Shown: positions 1 through 4,930 of the stretch, one piece after another
Layout of the letters: each line of letters opens with the position of its first letter
Position numbering within the stretch: the stretch's first letter is position 1
Assembly: GCA_965366835.1 (NCBI GenBank)
Contig: CBDUGF010000136.1
Location: 1 to 8,729, forward strand
Source: JAKGBX01 sp965366835
GTDB lineage: Bacteria; Pseudomonadota; Alphaproteobacteria; Rhodobacterales; Rhodobacteraceae
Length of the DNA stretch: 8,729 nucleotides
Reading direction: 5' to 3'
Program-made: the position numbers and the translations under genes
Notes under the pieces: model-generated
The model's database searches: none
The model's input: only the letters and a program-made list of their open reading frames with translations
Told to the model about the DNA's origin: nothing

Positions 1-51
1 TCCGACGGGCTTGGCAATATCGTCTACCTGCCCGAAACCATCCGCCCCTGA
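1..51 (+). CDS. C-terminal end of an unidentified upstream gene (partial)
   Basis: Reading frame 1 is open from the window edge and ends at a TGA at 49-51, giving the 16-residue tail SDGLGNIVYLPETIRP. The tail is too short to assign a family, so no function is proposed. Support for a real gene end is a hairpin that begins at the last base of the stop codon (51-66). It also lies on the same strand as the cysteine hydrolase that starts 82 nt downstream. The frame could be open by chance over so short a distance. Confidence 0.4.
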   Translation, partial: SDGLGNIVYLPETIRP

Positions 52-78
52 GCGCCGCACGGCGCTTTGCAGAGCGCC
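51..78 (+). terminator. Possible weak terminator or alternative hairpins after the first gene
   Basis: AGCGCC (51-56) pairs with GGCGCT (61-66) across a GCAC loop and is followed by TTTG, which is a weak intrinsic-terminator shape. The same GGCGCT can instead pair with a second AGCGCC at 73-78, so two mutually exclusive stems are possible. The T-run is only three bases, so termination would be inefficient and read-through into the hydrolase gene is plausible. Confidence 0.3.
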
Positions 79-133
79 ACGCCCGCGCTATCCTTGCGCC
101 GGATTCGCCTCCCCGCCGCAAGGAGCCTGCGCC

Positions 134-787
134 ATGATCGCCCAATTCGGACCCGACACCGCCCTCTTGCTGATCGACGTGCAAAAGGGCGTGCATGTGC
201 TTGAGCATTGGGGCGGCCCCACCGGCCGCATGAACAACCCGGCCTGCGAGGACAACCTGCGCGCGCTGCTCGTCGCCTTTCGCGCCGCCGGGCGCCAGGT
301 CGCCTTCACCCGCCATGACAGCCGCGAGCCCGACAGCCCGCTGAAATTCTCCCTGCCCACCGGCGCACAGCTCCCCGGTCTCGATATCGCGCCCGGCGAT
401 ATCGTGGTCGAGAAGGACGTCAATTCCGGCTTCATCGGCACCGATCTCGAGATCCAGCTGCGCCGCGCCGGCATCCGCCGCCTGGTGATCGCCGGCTATT
501 TCACCAATTTCTGCGTCGAGACCACGACCCGCATGGCCGGCAACATGGGTTACGACACCTATCTCGCCCACGATGCCTGCGCCACATGCAACCGCATCGC
601 GCTCGATGGCAGGGATCACGATCCCGAACTGGTCCATGATCTCGCCGTCGCCGCCATGCACGGCGAATTCTGCACCGCGCTCGGCACCGCGCAAATCCTC
701 GCCCTGCTCAGCGCCGACTCCCCCACGCTCAATCGGGCCCAGGGCAACGAGGACAGCTCGCCCAAACCCGAACTGCGGATCGCCTGA
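134..787 (+). CDS. Isochorismatase-family cysteine hydrolase
   Basis: This 217-aa alpha/beta hydrolase belongs to the isochorismatase-like superfamily, which includes nicotinamidases, N-carbamoyl amidohydrolases and isochorismatases. The expected Asp-Lys-Cys triad is visible: D15 in LLLIDVQKG, K94 in VVEKDVNSGF, and C127 in GYFTNFCVETTTRMA, the last following the usual cis-peptide segment. The motif HDACATCNR (146-154) and the late HGEF segment also fit the family. The ATG at 134 is chosen because AAGGAG (120-125) lies 8 nt upstream. A longer in-frame start at 11 would add 41 residues that look non-coding and would overlap the preceding gene end. The last 25 or so residues, from S193, form a polar tail outside the core fold. 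The substrate cannot be told from the sequence; a small amide or carbamoyl compound is likely. It converges with tgt. Confidence 0.88.
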   Translation: MIAQFGPDTALLLIDVQKGVHVLEHWGGPTGRMNNPACEDNLRALLVAFRAAGRQVAFTRHDSREPDSPLKFSLPTGAQLPGLDIAPGDIVVEKDVNSGFIGTDLEIQLRRAGIRRLVIAGYFTNFCVETTTRMAGNMGYDTYLAHDACATCNRIALDGRDHDPELVHDLAVAAMHGEFCTALGTAQILALLSADSPTLNRAQGNEDSSPKPELRIA

Positions 788-801
788 TCCGGCACACCTA
801 T

Positions 802-831
802 CATCTTTCCCCAAATACTCCCGCCGGAGGC
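802..831 (-). repeat. Rhodobacteraceae-type intergenic element (GGCGGGAGTATTTGGGGAAA)
   Basis: On the minus strand the sequence runs CCTCCGGCGGGAGTATTTGG and continues with GGAAAGATGA. From memory, close variants recur between genes in many Rhodobacteraceae genomes, often just after stop codons. It contains a short CTCC/GGAG dyad followed by TATTT, so it may act in transcript ending. It lies downstream of tgt in tgt's own orientation, and only one copy is present here. Its abundance is recollection and was not checked. Confidence 0.5.
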
Positions 832-833
832 AA

Positions 834-884
834 CGGGACGGCGGGCGGGGCGACCTGCGCATGCAGGAGCGCCGTCCCGCCGTC
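834..884. terminator. Structured convergent region between the hydrolase gene and tgt
   Basis: A 10-bp perfect stem, CGGGACGGCG (834-843) with CGCCGTCCCG (870-879), encloses a second stem, CCTGC (854-858) with GCAGG (863-867). An alternative register pairs GACGGCGGG (837-845) with CCCGCCGTC (876-884). The region lies between two convergent gene ends (787 and 896), where a bidirectional terminator is expected. There is no clear T-run on either strand, so the call rests on strong foldability and position. Confidence 0.45.
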
Positions 885-895
885 AACAAGAGGCG

Positions 896-2026
896 TCACA
901 GAGGCTCGATATCCCCCTCGGCCCTCCCGGCATGAAACCCCGCCTCCCAGGCGTCAAACCGCCCCGCGGCAATGGCATCGCGCATGCCGGCCATGATCGC
1001 CTGGAAATAATGCAGGTTGTGCCAGGTCAGCAGCATCGACGAGATGATCTCCTGGCTGCGGAACACATGATGCAGATAGGCCCGCGAATAGCCCCGGCAG
1101 GCCGGGCACAGGCAATCCTCGTCCAATGGCCGCGGATCGTCCGCATGGCGCGCATTCTTGATGTTGAGCACCCCGCGCCGGGTAAAGACCTGCCCGGTGC
1201 GCCCCGAGCGGCTCGGCAAAACGCAATCCATCATGTCCACCCCACGTTTCACCGCGCCCACGATATCATCCGGCTTGCCCACCCCCATCAGATAGCGCGG
1301 GCGGTCCTCGGGCAGCATCCCCGGCGCATGATCGAGCACACCGAACATCGCCTCCTGCCCCTCGCCCACGGCCAGCCCGCCAATGGCATAGCCATCAAAG
1401 CCGATGCCCTTCAAGGCCGCCGCACTCTCCTCGCGCAGATCGCGCTCCAGCCCGCCCTGCTGAATGCCGAACAAGGCATGGCCGGGCCGGTCGCCAAATG
1501 CTTGCTTCGAGCGTTCGGCCCAGCGCATGCTCAGCGCCATGCTCTCGGCAATGCGCTCCCGGTCCGCCGGCAAGGCCGGGCATTCGTCGAAACACATCAC
1601 GATATCGCTGCCCAGCAACCGCTGGATCTCCATCGAGCGTTCCGGCGTCAGCTCATGGCGCGAGCCGTCGATATGGCTCTTGAACGTCACGCCCTGTTCG
1701 GTGAGCTTCCTCAGCCCGGCCAGGCTCATCACCTGAAAGCCGCCGCTGTCGGTCAGGATCGGCCGCTCCCAGTTCATGAACCGATGCAGCCCGCCCAGCC
1801 GCGCGATCCGCTCGGCCCCGGGCCGCAGCATCAGATGATAGGTGTTGCCCAAGAGGATATCCGCCCCGGTCGCGCGCACGCTTTCCGGCAGCATCGCTTT
1901 CACCGTTCCGGCCGTACCTACCGGCATGAAGGCCGGCGTGCGGATCTCGCCGCGCGGTGTCGAGATGACACCGCAGCGCGCCGCCCCGTCACTGGCCTTC
2001 ACGGCAAAGGAAAATCGCTCACTCAT
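896..2026 (-). CDS. tgt: Queuine tRNA-ribosyltransferase (tRNA-guanine transglycosylase)
   Basis: Tgt replaces the guanine at wobble position 34 of GUN-anticodon tRNAs with preQ1 in the bacterial queuosine pathway. The 376-aa length is normal. Visible landmarks are DSGGFQVMSL with the catalytic Asp D93, the base-contacting CFDEC region (145-149), GGLAVGEG (216-223), and the nucleophile D267 in GVDMMDCVLPSRSGR. The zinc site is C305-x-C307-x2-C310 with H336 in LTWHN. It is a TIM-barrel enzyme acting as a cytoplasmic homodimer. The ATG at 2024-2026 gives the usual N-terminus MSERFSF and has AGGGG six bases upstream. An upstream in-frame ATG at 2080 would add 18 atypical residues. The frequent partner queA is not in this window. 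It is transcribed divergently from the ECH-like gene. Confidence 0.97.
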   Translation of the reverse strand: MSERFSFAVKASDGAARCGVISTPRGEIRTPAFMPVGTAGTVKAMLPESVRATGADILLGNTYHLMLRPGAERIARLGGLHRFMNWERPILTDSGGFQVMSLAGLRKLTEQGVTFKSHIDGSRHELTPERSMEIQRLLGSDIVMCFDECPALPADRERIAESMALSMRWAERSKQAFGDRPGHALFGIQQGGLERDLREESAAALKGIGFDGYAIGGLAVGEGQEAMFGVLDHAPGMLPEDRPRYLMGVGKPDDIVGAVKRGVDMMDCVLPSRSGRTGQVFTRRGVLNIKNARHADDPRPLDEDCLCPACRGYSRAYLHHVFRSQEIISSMLLTWHNLHYFQAIMAGMRDAIAAGRFDAWEAGFHAGRAEGDIEPL

Positions 2027-2052
2027 GGCGCGCCCCTGTTCTGGTCGGGCCT

Positions 2053-2080
2053 GCATAAACCAAGCCGCGCACGGCTCCAA
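2053..2080 (-). promoter_or_regulatory. Tentative sigma70-like promoter for tgt
   Basis: On the minus strand TTGGAG (2075-2080) is followed after 16 nt by TTATGC (2053-2058), about 27 nt upstream of the tgt start codon. The -35 match is fair and the -10 match is poor. The call depends mainly on position. Confidence 0.22.
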
Positions 2081-2090
2081 CCCGTAGGCT

Positions 2091-2104
2091 GCGTGATTTC
2101 ACGC
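2091..2104. promoter_or_regulatory. 14-nt palindrome in a divergent promoter region (possible operator)
   Basis: GCGTGATTTCACGC is a perfect dyad with 6-bp arms around a TT centre. It lies between the divergent starts of tgt (65 nt away) and the ECH-like gene (56 nt away). A symmetric site of this size suits a dimeric regulator such as a GntR- or TetR-type protein, but no regulator gene is visible nearby and the site may be fortuitous. Confidence 0.3.
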
Positions 2105-2159
2105 ACCATGGACAAACACGCGCCGTTTGCGCAAAACTCTCCGCAAGGAGGCCCGTCCG

Positions 2160-2948
2160 ATGAACCAGATGACCAATCCCGATCTCGTCACCACCGATCT
2201 CGCCGATGGCGTCTGCACCCTCACGCTCGGCAATGGCAAGGCGCATCCGCTCTCCGCCCCGATGATCGCCGCGCTGCACCAGGCAATCGACGCCGCCAAT
2301 GCCGACAGATCGGTGCGCGTGATCGTGATCCACGGCCCCGGGTCGATCTTCTGCGCCGGGCATGACCTCAAGGAAATCGCCCGCCACCGGCGCGATACCG
2401 ACGATGGCCAGGCCTATCTCGCCGAATTGTTCGAAGACTGCGCCGCGATGATGCAGGCCGTCGCCAATTCGCCCAAACCCACCATCGCTCAGGTCGAGGG
2501 CATCGCCACAGCGGCGGGGCTGCAACTGGTCGCCGCCTGCGATCTCGCCTTCGCCGCCGAGGGCGCCACGTTCTGCCTGCCCGGCGTGCTCAATGGCGGT
2601 TTCTGCACCACGCCCGCCGTGGCGGTCTCGCGCGCCATCGGGCGCAAGCACCTGATGGAGCTGCTGCTTTTGGGCGCCGCGAAAGACGCCGCTTGGGCGC
2701 ATCGCGCCGGCCTCGTCAACGAGGTGCTGCCCGCCGACGTGCTGGCCGATCACGTCGGCAATTTCGCCCGTATCCTGGCCACCCGCAATCCCGGCCCGAT
2801 CGCCGCCGGCAAGACCTGCACCTACGCCCATCTCGACATGGACCTCGCCGCCGCCTACGCGCACGCCACCGAGACCATGATCGGCCATTTCATGGATCCC
2901 GACAGGATCGCCTACGAAAAATCCTCACGCTGGAGCGATCCGTCCTGA
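2160..2948 (+). CDS. Enoyl-CoA hydratase/isomerase-family protein, ECHDC3-like
   Basis: This 262-aa crotonase-fold protein has the acyl-CoA oxyanion-hole segment IFCAGHDL (63-70) and the second one around A119-G120. The stretch GIATAAGLQLVAACDLAFAA (114-133), then LPGV and FCTTPAVAVSRAIGRK, closely follows my recollection of the mammalian ECHDC3 subfamily. The two glutamates that catalyse hydration in classical ECH (E144 and E164 of the rat enzyme) align with Q122 and G142, so ordinary enoyl-CoA hydration is unlikely; CoA-ester binding or another crotonase reaction is more plausible. The ATG at 2160 is chosen for the excellent AAGGAGG (2145-2151) eight bases upstream; an earlier ATG at 2127 has no such site. 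No other beta-oxidation genes are adjacent. An array of hairpins begins 3 nt after the stop codon. Confidence 0.9.
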   Translation: MNQMTNPDLVTTDLADGVCTLTLGNGKAHPLSAPMIAALHQAIDAANADRSVRVIVIHGPGSIFCAGHDLKEIARHRRDTDDGQAYLAELFEDCAAMMQAVANSPKPTIAQVEGIATAAGLQLVAACDLAFAAEGATFCLPGVLNGGFCTTPAVAVSRAIGRKHLMELLLLGAAKDAAWAHRAGLVNEVLPADVLADHVGNFARILATRNPGPIAAGKTCTYAHLDMDLAAAYAHATETMIGHFMDPDRIAYEKSSRWSDPS

Positions 2949-2950
2949 AG

Positions 2951-2971
2951 CGAATTCTGACGCAGAATTCG
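2951..2971 (+). repeat. Hairpin unit 1 (ACG loop)
   Basis: Arms CGAATTCTG (2951-2959) and CAGAATTCG (2963-2971) form a perfect 9-bp stem around the loop ACG. It starts 3 nt after the stop of the ECH-like gene. It is the first of four related units and belongs to the left-hand pair. Confidence 0.85.
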
Positions 2972-2974
2972 GTT

Positions 2975-2995
2975 CGAAATCCGACGCGGATTTCG
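2975..2995 (+). repeat. Hairpin unit 2 (ACG loop)
   Basis: Arms CGAAATCCG (2975-2983) and CGGATTTCG (2987-2995) form a perfect 9-bp stem around ACG. Compared with unit 1 the stem differs on both sides in a compensating way, so pairing is kept while the sequence changes. Only 3 nt separate it from unit 1. Confidence 0.85.
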
Positions 2996-3020
2996 CGCAC
3001 CCAGTCCTCCCCTCACGCGC

Positions 3021-3043
3021 CCTTTTTCCGCGTCGGAAAAAGG
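3021..3043 (-). repeat. Hairpin unit 3 (CGT loop, inverted orientation)
   Basis: Arms CCTTTTTCCG (3021-3030) and CGGAAAAAGG (3034-3043) form a perfect 10-bp stem around CGT. The core CCGCGTCGG is the reverse complement of the CCGACGCGG core of unit 2, so units 3 and 4 face the other way from units 1 and 2. Confidence 0.85.
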
Positions 3044-3044
3044 C

Positions 3045-3067
3045 CCGAATTCCGCGTCGGAATTCGG
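3045..3067 (-). repeat. Hairpin unit 4 (CGT loop, inverted orientation)
   Basis: Arms CCGAATTCCG (3045-3054) and CGGAATTCGG (3058-3067) form a perfect 10-bp stem around CGT. It follows unit 3 after a single base. Its GAATTC stem mirrors that of unit 1, so the two outer units match each other across the cluster. Confidence 0.85.
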
Positions 3068-3115
3068 CCCACCGTACGCCCGATTAACCCCGACACGCCC
3101 TGACCCATCCGGATT

Positions 3116-3155
3116 CAGTCGGCAGCCGGATGTCAGCCGGGCAGCAGCCGGGAGT
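3116..3155 (+). repeat. CAGCCGG short repeats at 11-nt spacing
   Basis: CAGCCGG occurs at 3123-3129, 3134-3140 and 3145-3151, exactly 11 nt apart, and is preceded by a near copy, CAGTCGG, at 3116-3122. The spacing is about one helical turn, which could present repeated sites on one DNA face. It may equally be simple-sequence drift. The array lies about 115-150 nt upstream of the sufT-like start. Confidence 0.5.
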
Positions 3156-3180
3156 CACCCCCCCCGATTTCGCACCGCAC

Positions 3181-3209
3181 GGCGGGGTTAACCTTTGTCG
3201 CACCCCGCC
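3181..3209 (+). terminator. GC-rich hairpin upstream of the Fe-S genes
   Basis: GGCGGGGT (3181-3188) pairs perfectly with ACCCCGCC (3202-3209) across a 13-nt loop and is followed by CCCCTTT. It could end transcripts arriving from the ECH-like gene or act in the leader region. The T-run is short and the loop large, so the call is tentative. Confidence 0.35.
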
Positions 3210-3212
3210 CCC

Positions 3213-3240
3213 TTTACGCGCCCGCCGCAAAACCTTATAT
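3213..3240 (+). promoter_or_regulatory. Possible promoter for the sufT-sufA-tpiA group
   Basis: TTTACG (3213-3218) and TTATAT (3235-3240) are separated by 16 nt, in the most AT-rich part of the upstream region and about 30 nt before the sufT-like start codon. I see no convincing IscR, RirA or Irr site by eye, so iron or Fe-S regulation is not demonstrated. Confidence 0.35.
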
Positions 3241-3269
3241 GTTTCGTCAGGAAATACAGAGGCCGCCCC

Positions 3270-3632
3270 ATGACCCAGCAACCAGAACCGTTTGAAGGCA
3301 CTCCGCTGATTGCACCTTCAACCACGACCCACCCGCTCTACGACCAGATCGTCGAGGCTTGCAGATCCGTCTATGATCCTGAAATTCCAGTGAATATATA
3401 CGATCTCGGCCTGATCTACACGATCCTGATCAGCGATGAGGGCGACGTCAACGTGACCATGTCGCTGACCGCGCCGGGCTGTCCTGTCGCCGGTGAGATG
3501 CCGGGTTGGGTTGCCGACGCGATCGCGCCGCTGCCCGGGGTTCAGTCGGTCAATGTCGAGCTCACCTGGGATCCGCAATGGGGCATGGAAATGATGAGCG
3601 ATGAAGCCCGGCTCGAATTGGGTTTCATGTAA
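3270..3632 (+). CDS. sufT: SUF-system DUF59 (MIP18-like) Fe-S assembly protein, SufT-like
   Basis: This is a 120-aa protein of the DUF59/MIP18 family, small cytosolic factors that help mature Fe-S proteins. Family landmarks are VYDPEIPVNIYDLGLIY (34-50) with the conserved D36-P-E motif, MSLTAPGCPVAGEMP (64-78) with the conserved Cys C71, and the terminal block ELTWDPQWGMEMMSDEARLELG. The N-terminal 20 or so residues are a flexible extension before the domain. The ATG at 3270 is chosen because AGAGG (3258-3262) lies 7 nt upstream and the extra residues of the longer frame from 3195 look non-coding. The A-type carrier gene follows after 29 nt on the same strand, which supports an Fe-S role. PaaD is a related DUF59 protein, but no phenylacetate genes are nearby. 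Codon use seems less GC-extreme than in the left-hand genes. Confidence 0.9.
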   Translation: MTQQPEPFEGTPLIAPSTTTHPLYDQIVEACRSVYDPEIPVNIYDLGLIYTILISDEGDVNVTMSLTAPGCPVAGEMPGWVADAIAPLPGVQSVNVELTWDPQWGMEMMSDEARLELGFM

Positions 3633-3661
3633 ATAATTCAACGGACTGACAGGAGAAGCTC

Positions 3662-4030
3662 ATGTTTGGCATTCCCGGTAAACAGGCCGTGACCATGACC
3701 GAAAAGGCGGCCGCACAAATTGCGAAGCTGATGCAGAAACAGGGCCACCAGGGCCTGCGCATCGGCGTCAAGAAAGGCGGTTGTGCCGGCATGGAATACA
3801 CCATGGACTATGTCGACGAGGTCGATCCGCATGACGAGGTCGTGGAGCAGGACGGCGCCCGCGTGATGATCGCGCCGATGGCCCAGATGTTCCTGTTCGG
3901 CACCGAAATCGACTATCAGATCAACCTGTTGGACTCTGGTTTCGTGTTCAACAACCCCAACGTCTCCGAAGCCTGCGGCTGCGGCGAGTCGATCAAGTTC
4001 GACGAAAGCCTGTCCCAGACCCCGAAGTAA
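3662..4030 (+). CDS. sufA: A-type Fe-S carrier (HesB/IscA/SufA family)
   Basis: This 122-aa protein carries or delivers Fe-S clusters to apoproteins. The three family cysteines are present: C41 in KKGGCAGMEY, and C105 and C107 in the C-terminal EACGCGESI motif. Other family blocks are LRIGVKKGGC, GTEIDYQINLLDSGFVFNNPN and a terminal GES. The length is slightly above the usual 105-120, with a short polar tail. The ATG at 3662 has AGGAG (3651-3655) six bases upstream. The position just after the DUF59 gene suggests the SufA role; IscA or ErpA identity cannot be excluded by motif alone. The core sufBCDS genes are not in this window, so whether this pair belongs to a nearby suf operon is unknown. 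Confidence 0.92.
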   Translation: MFGIPGKQAVTMTEKAAAQIAKLMQKQGHQGLRIGVKKGGCAGMEYTMDYVDEVDPHDEVVEQDGARVMIAPMAQMFLFGTEIDYQINLLDSGFVFNNPNVSEACGCGESIKFDESLSQTPK

Positions 4031-4100
4031 CGCCCCCCTTTTCTCGGACCGCCCAGCGCGCTATCACGGCGCGATGGCGATGTGGTGAAAGGGGATCGGG

Positions 4101-4865
4101 ATGCGGCGCAAACTGGCAGCGGGCAACTGGAAGATGAACGGCACCAGCCGCGACCTTGCCGAGGTCGAAGCGCTGATGAAAACCTTTTCAAATCCGAAGG
4201 TTGACCTGCTTCTCTGCCCGCCCGCAACCCTTCTGCACCGGATGGCCGCGCTGACCGCGAAAAGCCCGATTTCCGTCGGCGGTCAAGATTGCCACGCCGC
4301 CGCCGCCGGCGCCCACACAGGCGACATTTCCGCCGCCATGCTGCTCGACGCCGGCGCCAGCTCGGTGATCCTCGGCCATTCCGAACGCCGAACCGATCAC
4401 GAGGAGGATTCCGAACAGGTCCGCACCAAGGCCCGCACCGCCCAAGCCGTTGGCCTGACAGCGATAATCTGCCTCGGTGAAAGCCTTTCCCAGCGCGAGG
4501 CCGCCAACACGCTCGACATCATCGCCGGTCAGCTCGCCGCCTCCCTGCCCGACAATTCCACCGCCGAAAACCTGGTGATCGCCTACGAGCCGATCTGGGC
4601 CATCGGCACCGGCCAGGTGCCGACGCTGGCGCAGATCGGCGAAGTGCATGATTTCATCCGCACCCGGCTGGAGCGCCGCTTCGGCGCCGGTGTCGGGCGC
4701 GGCACCCGCATCCTCTATGGCGGCTCGGTCAAGCCCGACAACGCCGCCGAAATCTTCCGCGTCCCCAATGTCGATGGCGCCCTGGTCGGCGGCGCCGCGC
4801 TCAAGGCGTCCGATTTCTCGCCGATTATCAAGGCGTTGGAAGCCAGCGCCCACCCCGCCAATTGA
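4101..4865 (+). CDS. tpiA: Triose-phosphate isomerase
   Basis: TpiA interconverts dihydroxyacetone phosphate and glyceraldehyde 3-phosphate in central carbon metabolism, as a cytosolic TIM-barrel dimer. The 254-aa length is typical. Catalytic residues are visible: N9 and K11 in AAGNWKMNG, H93 in ILGHSERR, and E163 in AYEPIWAIGTGQVPT, which also contains flexible loop 6. The phosphate-binding YGGSVKP lies at 206-212 and the second GG at 230-231. The start at 4101 matches the usual short N-terminus, and AAGGGG (4089-4094) sits 6 nt upstream. It lies 70 nt after the A-type carrier with no visible terminator between, so shared transcription is possible. It converges with the SLC13 permease gene. 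Confidence 0.98.
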   Translation: MRRKLAAGNWKMNGTSRDLAEVEALMKTFSNPKVDLLLCPPATLLHRMAALTAKSPISVGGQDCHAAAAGAHTGDISAAMLLDAGASSVILGHSERRTDHEEDSEQVRTKARTAQAVGLTAIICLGESLSQREAANTLDIIAGQLAASLPDNSTAENLVIAYEPIWAIGTGQVPTLAQIGEVHDFIRTRLERRFGAGVGRGTRILYGGSVKPDNAAEIFRVPNVDGALVGGAALKASDFSPIIKALEASAHPAN

Positions 4866-4930
4866 TCTGAGCGCCAAATTTTCCGCTGGGTCAGGGGGCT
4901 CCTGCACCGCCCAGCGCGCTCAATAGATCA
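4863..4930. terminator. Probable bidirectional terminator between tpiA and the SLC13 permease gene
   Basis: The convergent gap is highly foldable. TGATCT (4863-4868) plus GAGCGC (4869-4874) can pair with GCGCTC (4916-4921) plus AGATCA (4925-4930) with a 3-nt bulge. Inside, CGCTGGG (4884-4890) pairs with CCCAGCG (4910-4916), enclosing CAGG (4892-4895) with CCTG (4901-4904); the two larger stems compete only for base 4916. T-runs are weak, so this may be a structured end rather than a classical intrinsic terminator. Confidence 0.45.

Larger units (their letters stand above)
2949..3269. other. 321-bp gene-free region rich in short repeats
   Basis: No convincing gene lies between the ECH-like stop and the sufT-like start. 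A 65-codon minus-strand frame (3084-3281) has no family features, no clear ribosome site, and runs into sufT. The stretch holds, in order: two hairpins with an ACG loop, a 25-nt spacer, two hairpins with a CGT loop, an 11-nt-period CAGCCGG array, an 8-bp GC-rich hairpin (3181-3209) and a possible promoter for the Fe-S genes. Confidence 0.75.

Noticed and set aside
932..2365. Long plus-strand open frame (477 codons) opposite tgt
   Set aside because: It lies antisense to a fully supported tgt with all catalytic and zinc residues. Long antisense frames are common in GC-rich genes, and the translation has no recognisable domain.
2019..2888. 289-codon minus-strand frame opposite the ECH-like gene
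   Set aside because: It overlaps the start of tgt and is antisense to a well-supported crotonase-fold gene; its glycine- and histidine-rich translation shows no domain.
2951..3067. CRISPR array reading of the repeats after the ECH-like gene
   Set aside because: The units are self-complementary, differ in sequence, are 1-25 nt apart and occur in both orientations. There are no uniform repeats or spacers and no cas genes.
3084..3281. Small minus-strand frame (65 codons) in the gene-free region
   Set aside because: It has no clear ribosome site and no recognised features, and it runs through the GC-rich hairpin and the putative promoter into the start of sufT.
4074..4088. Mini-frame ATG GCG ATG TGG TGA just before tpiA as a leader peptide
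   Set aside because: It has only four codons, no ribosome site and no adjacent attenuator fold, so it is probably chance.
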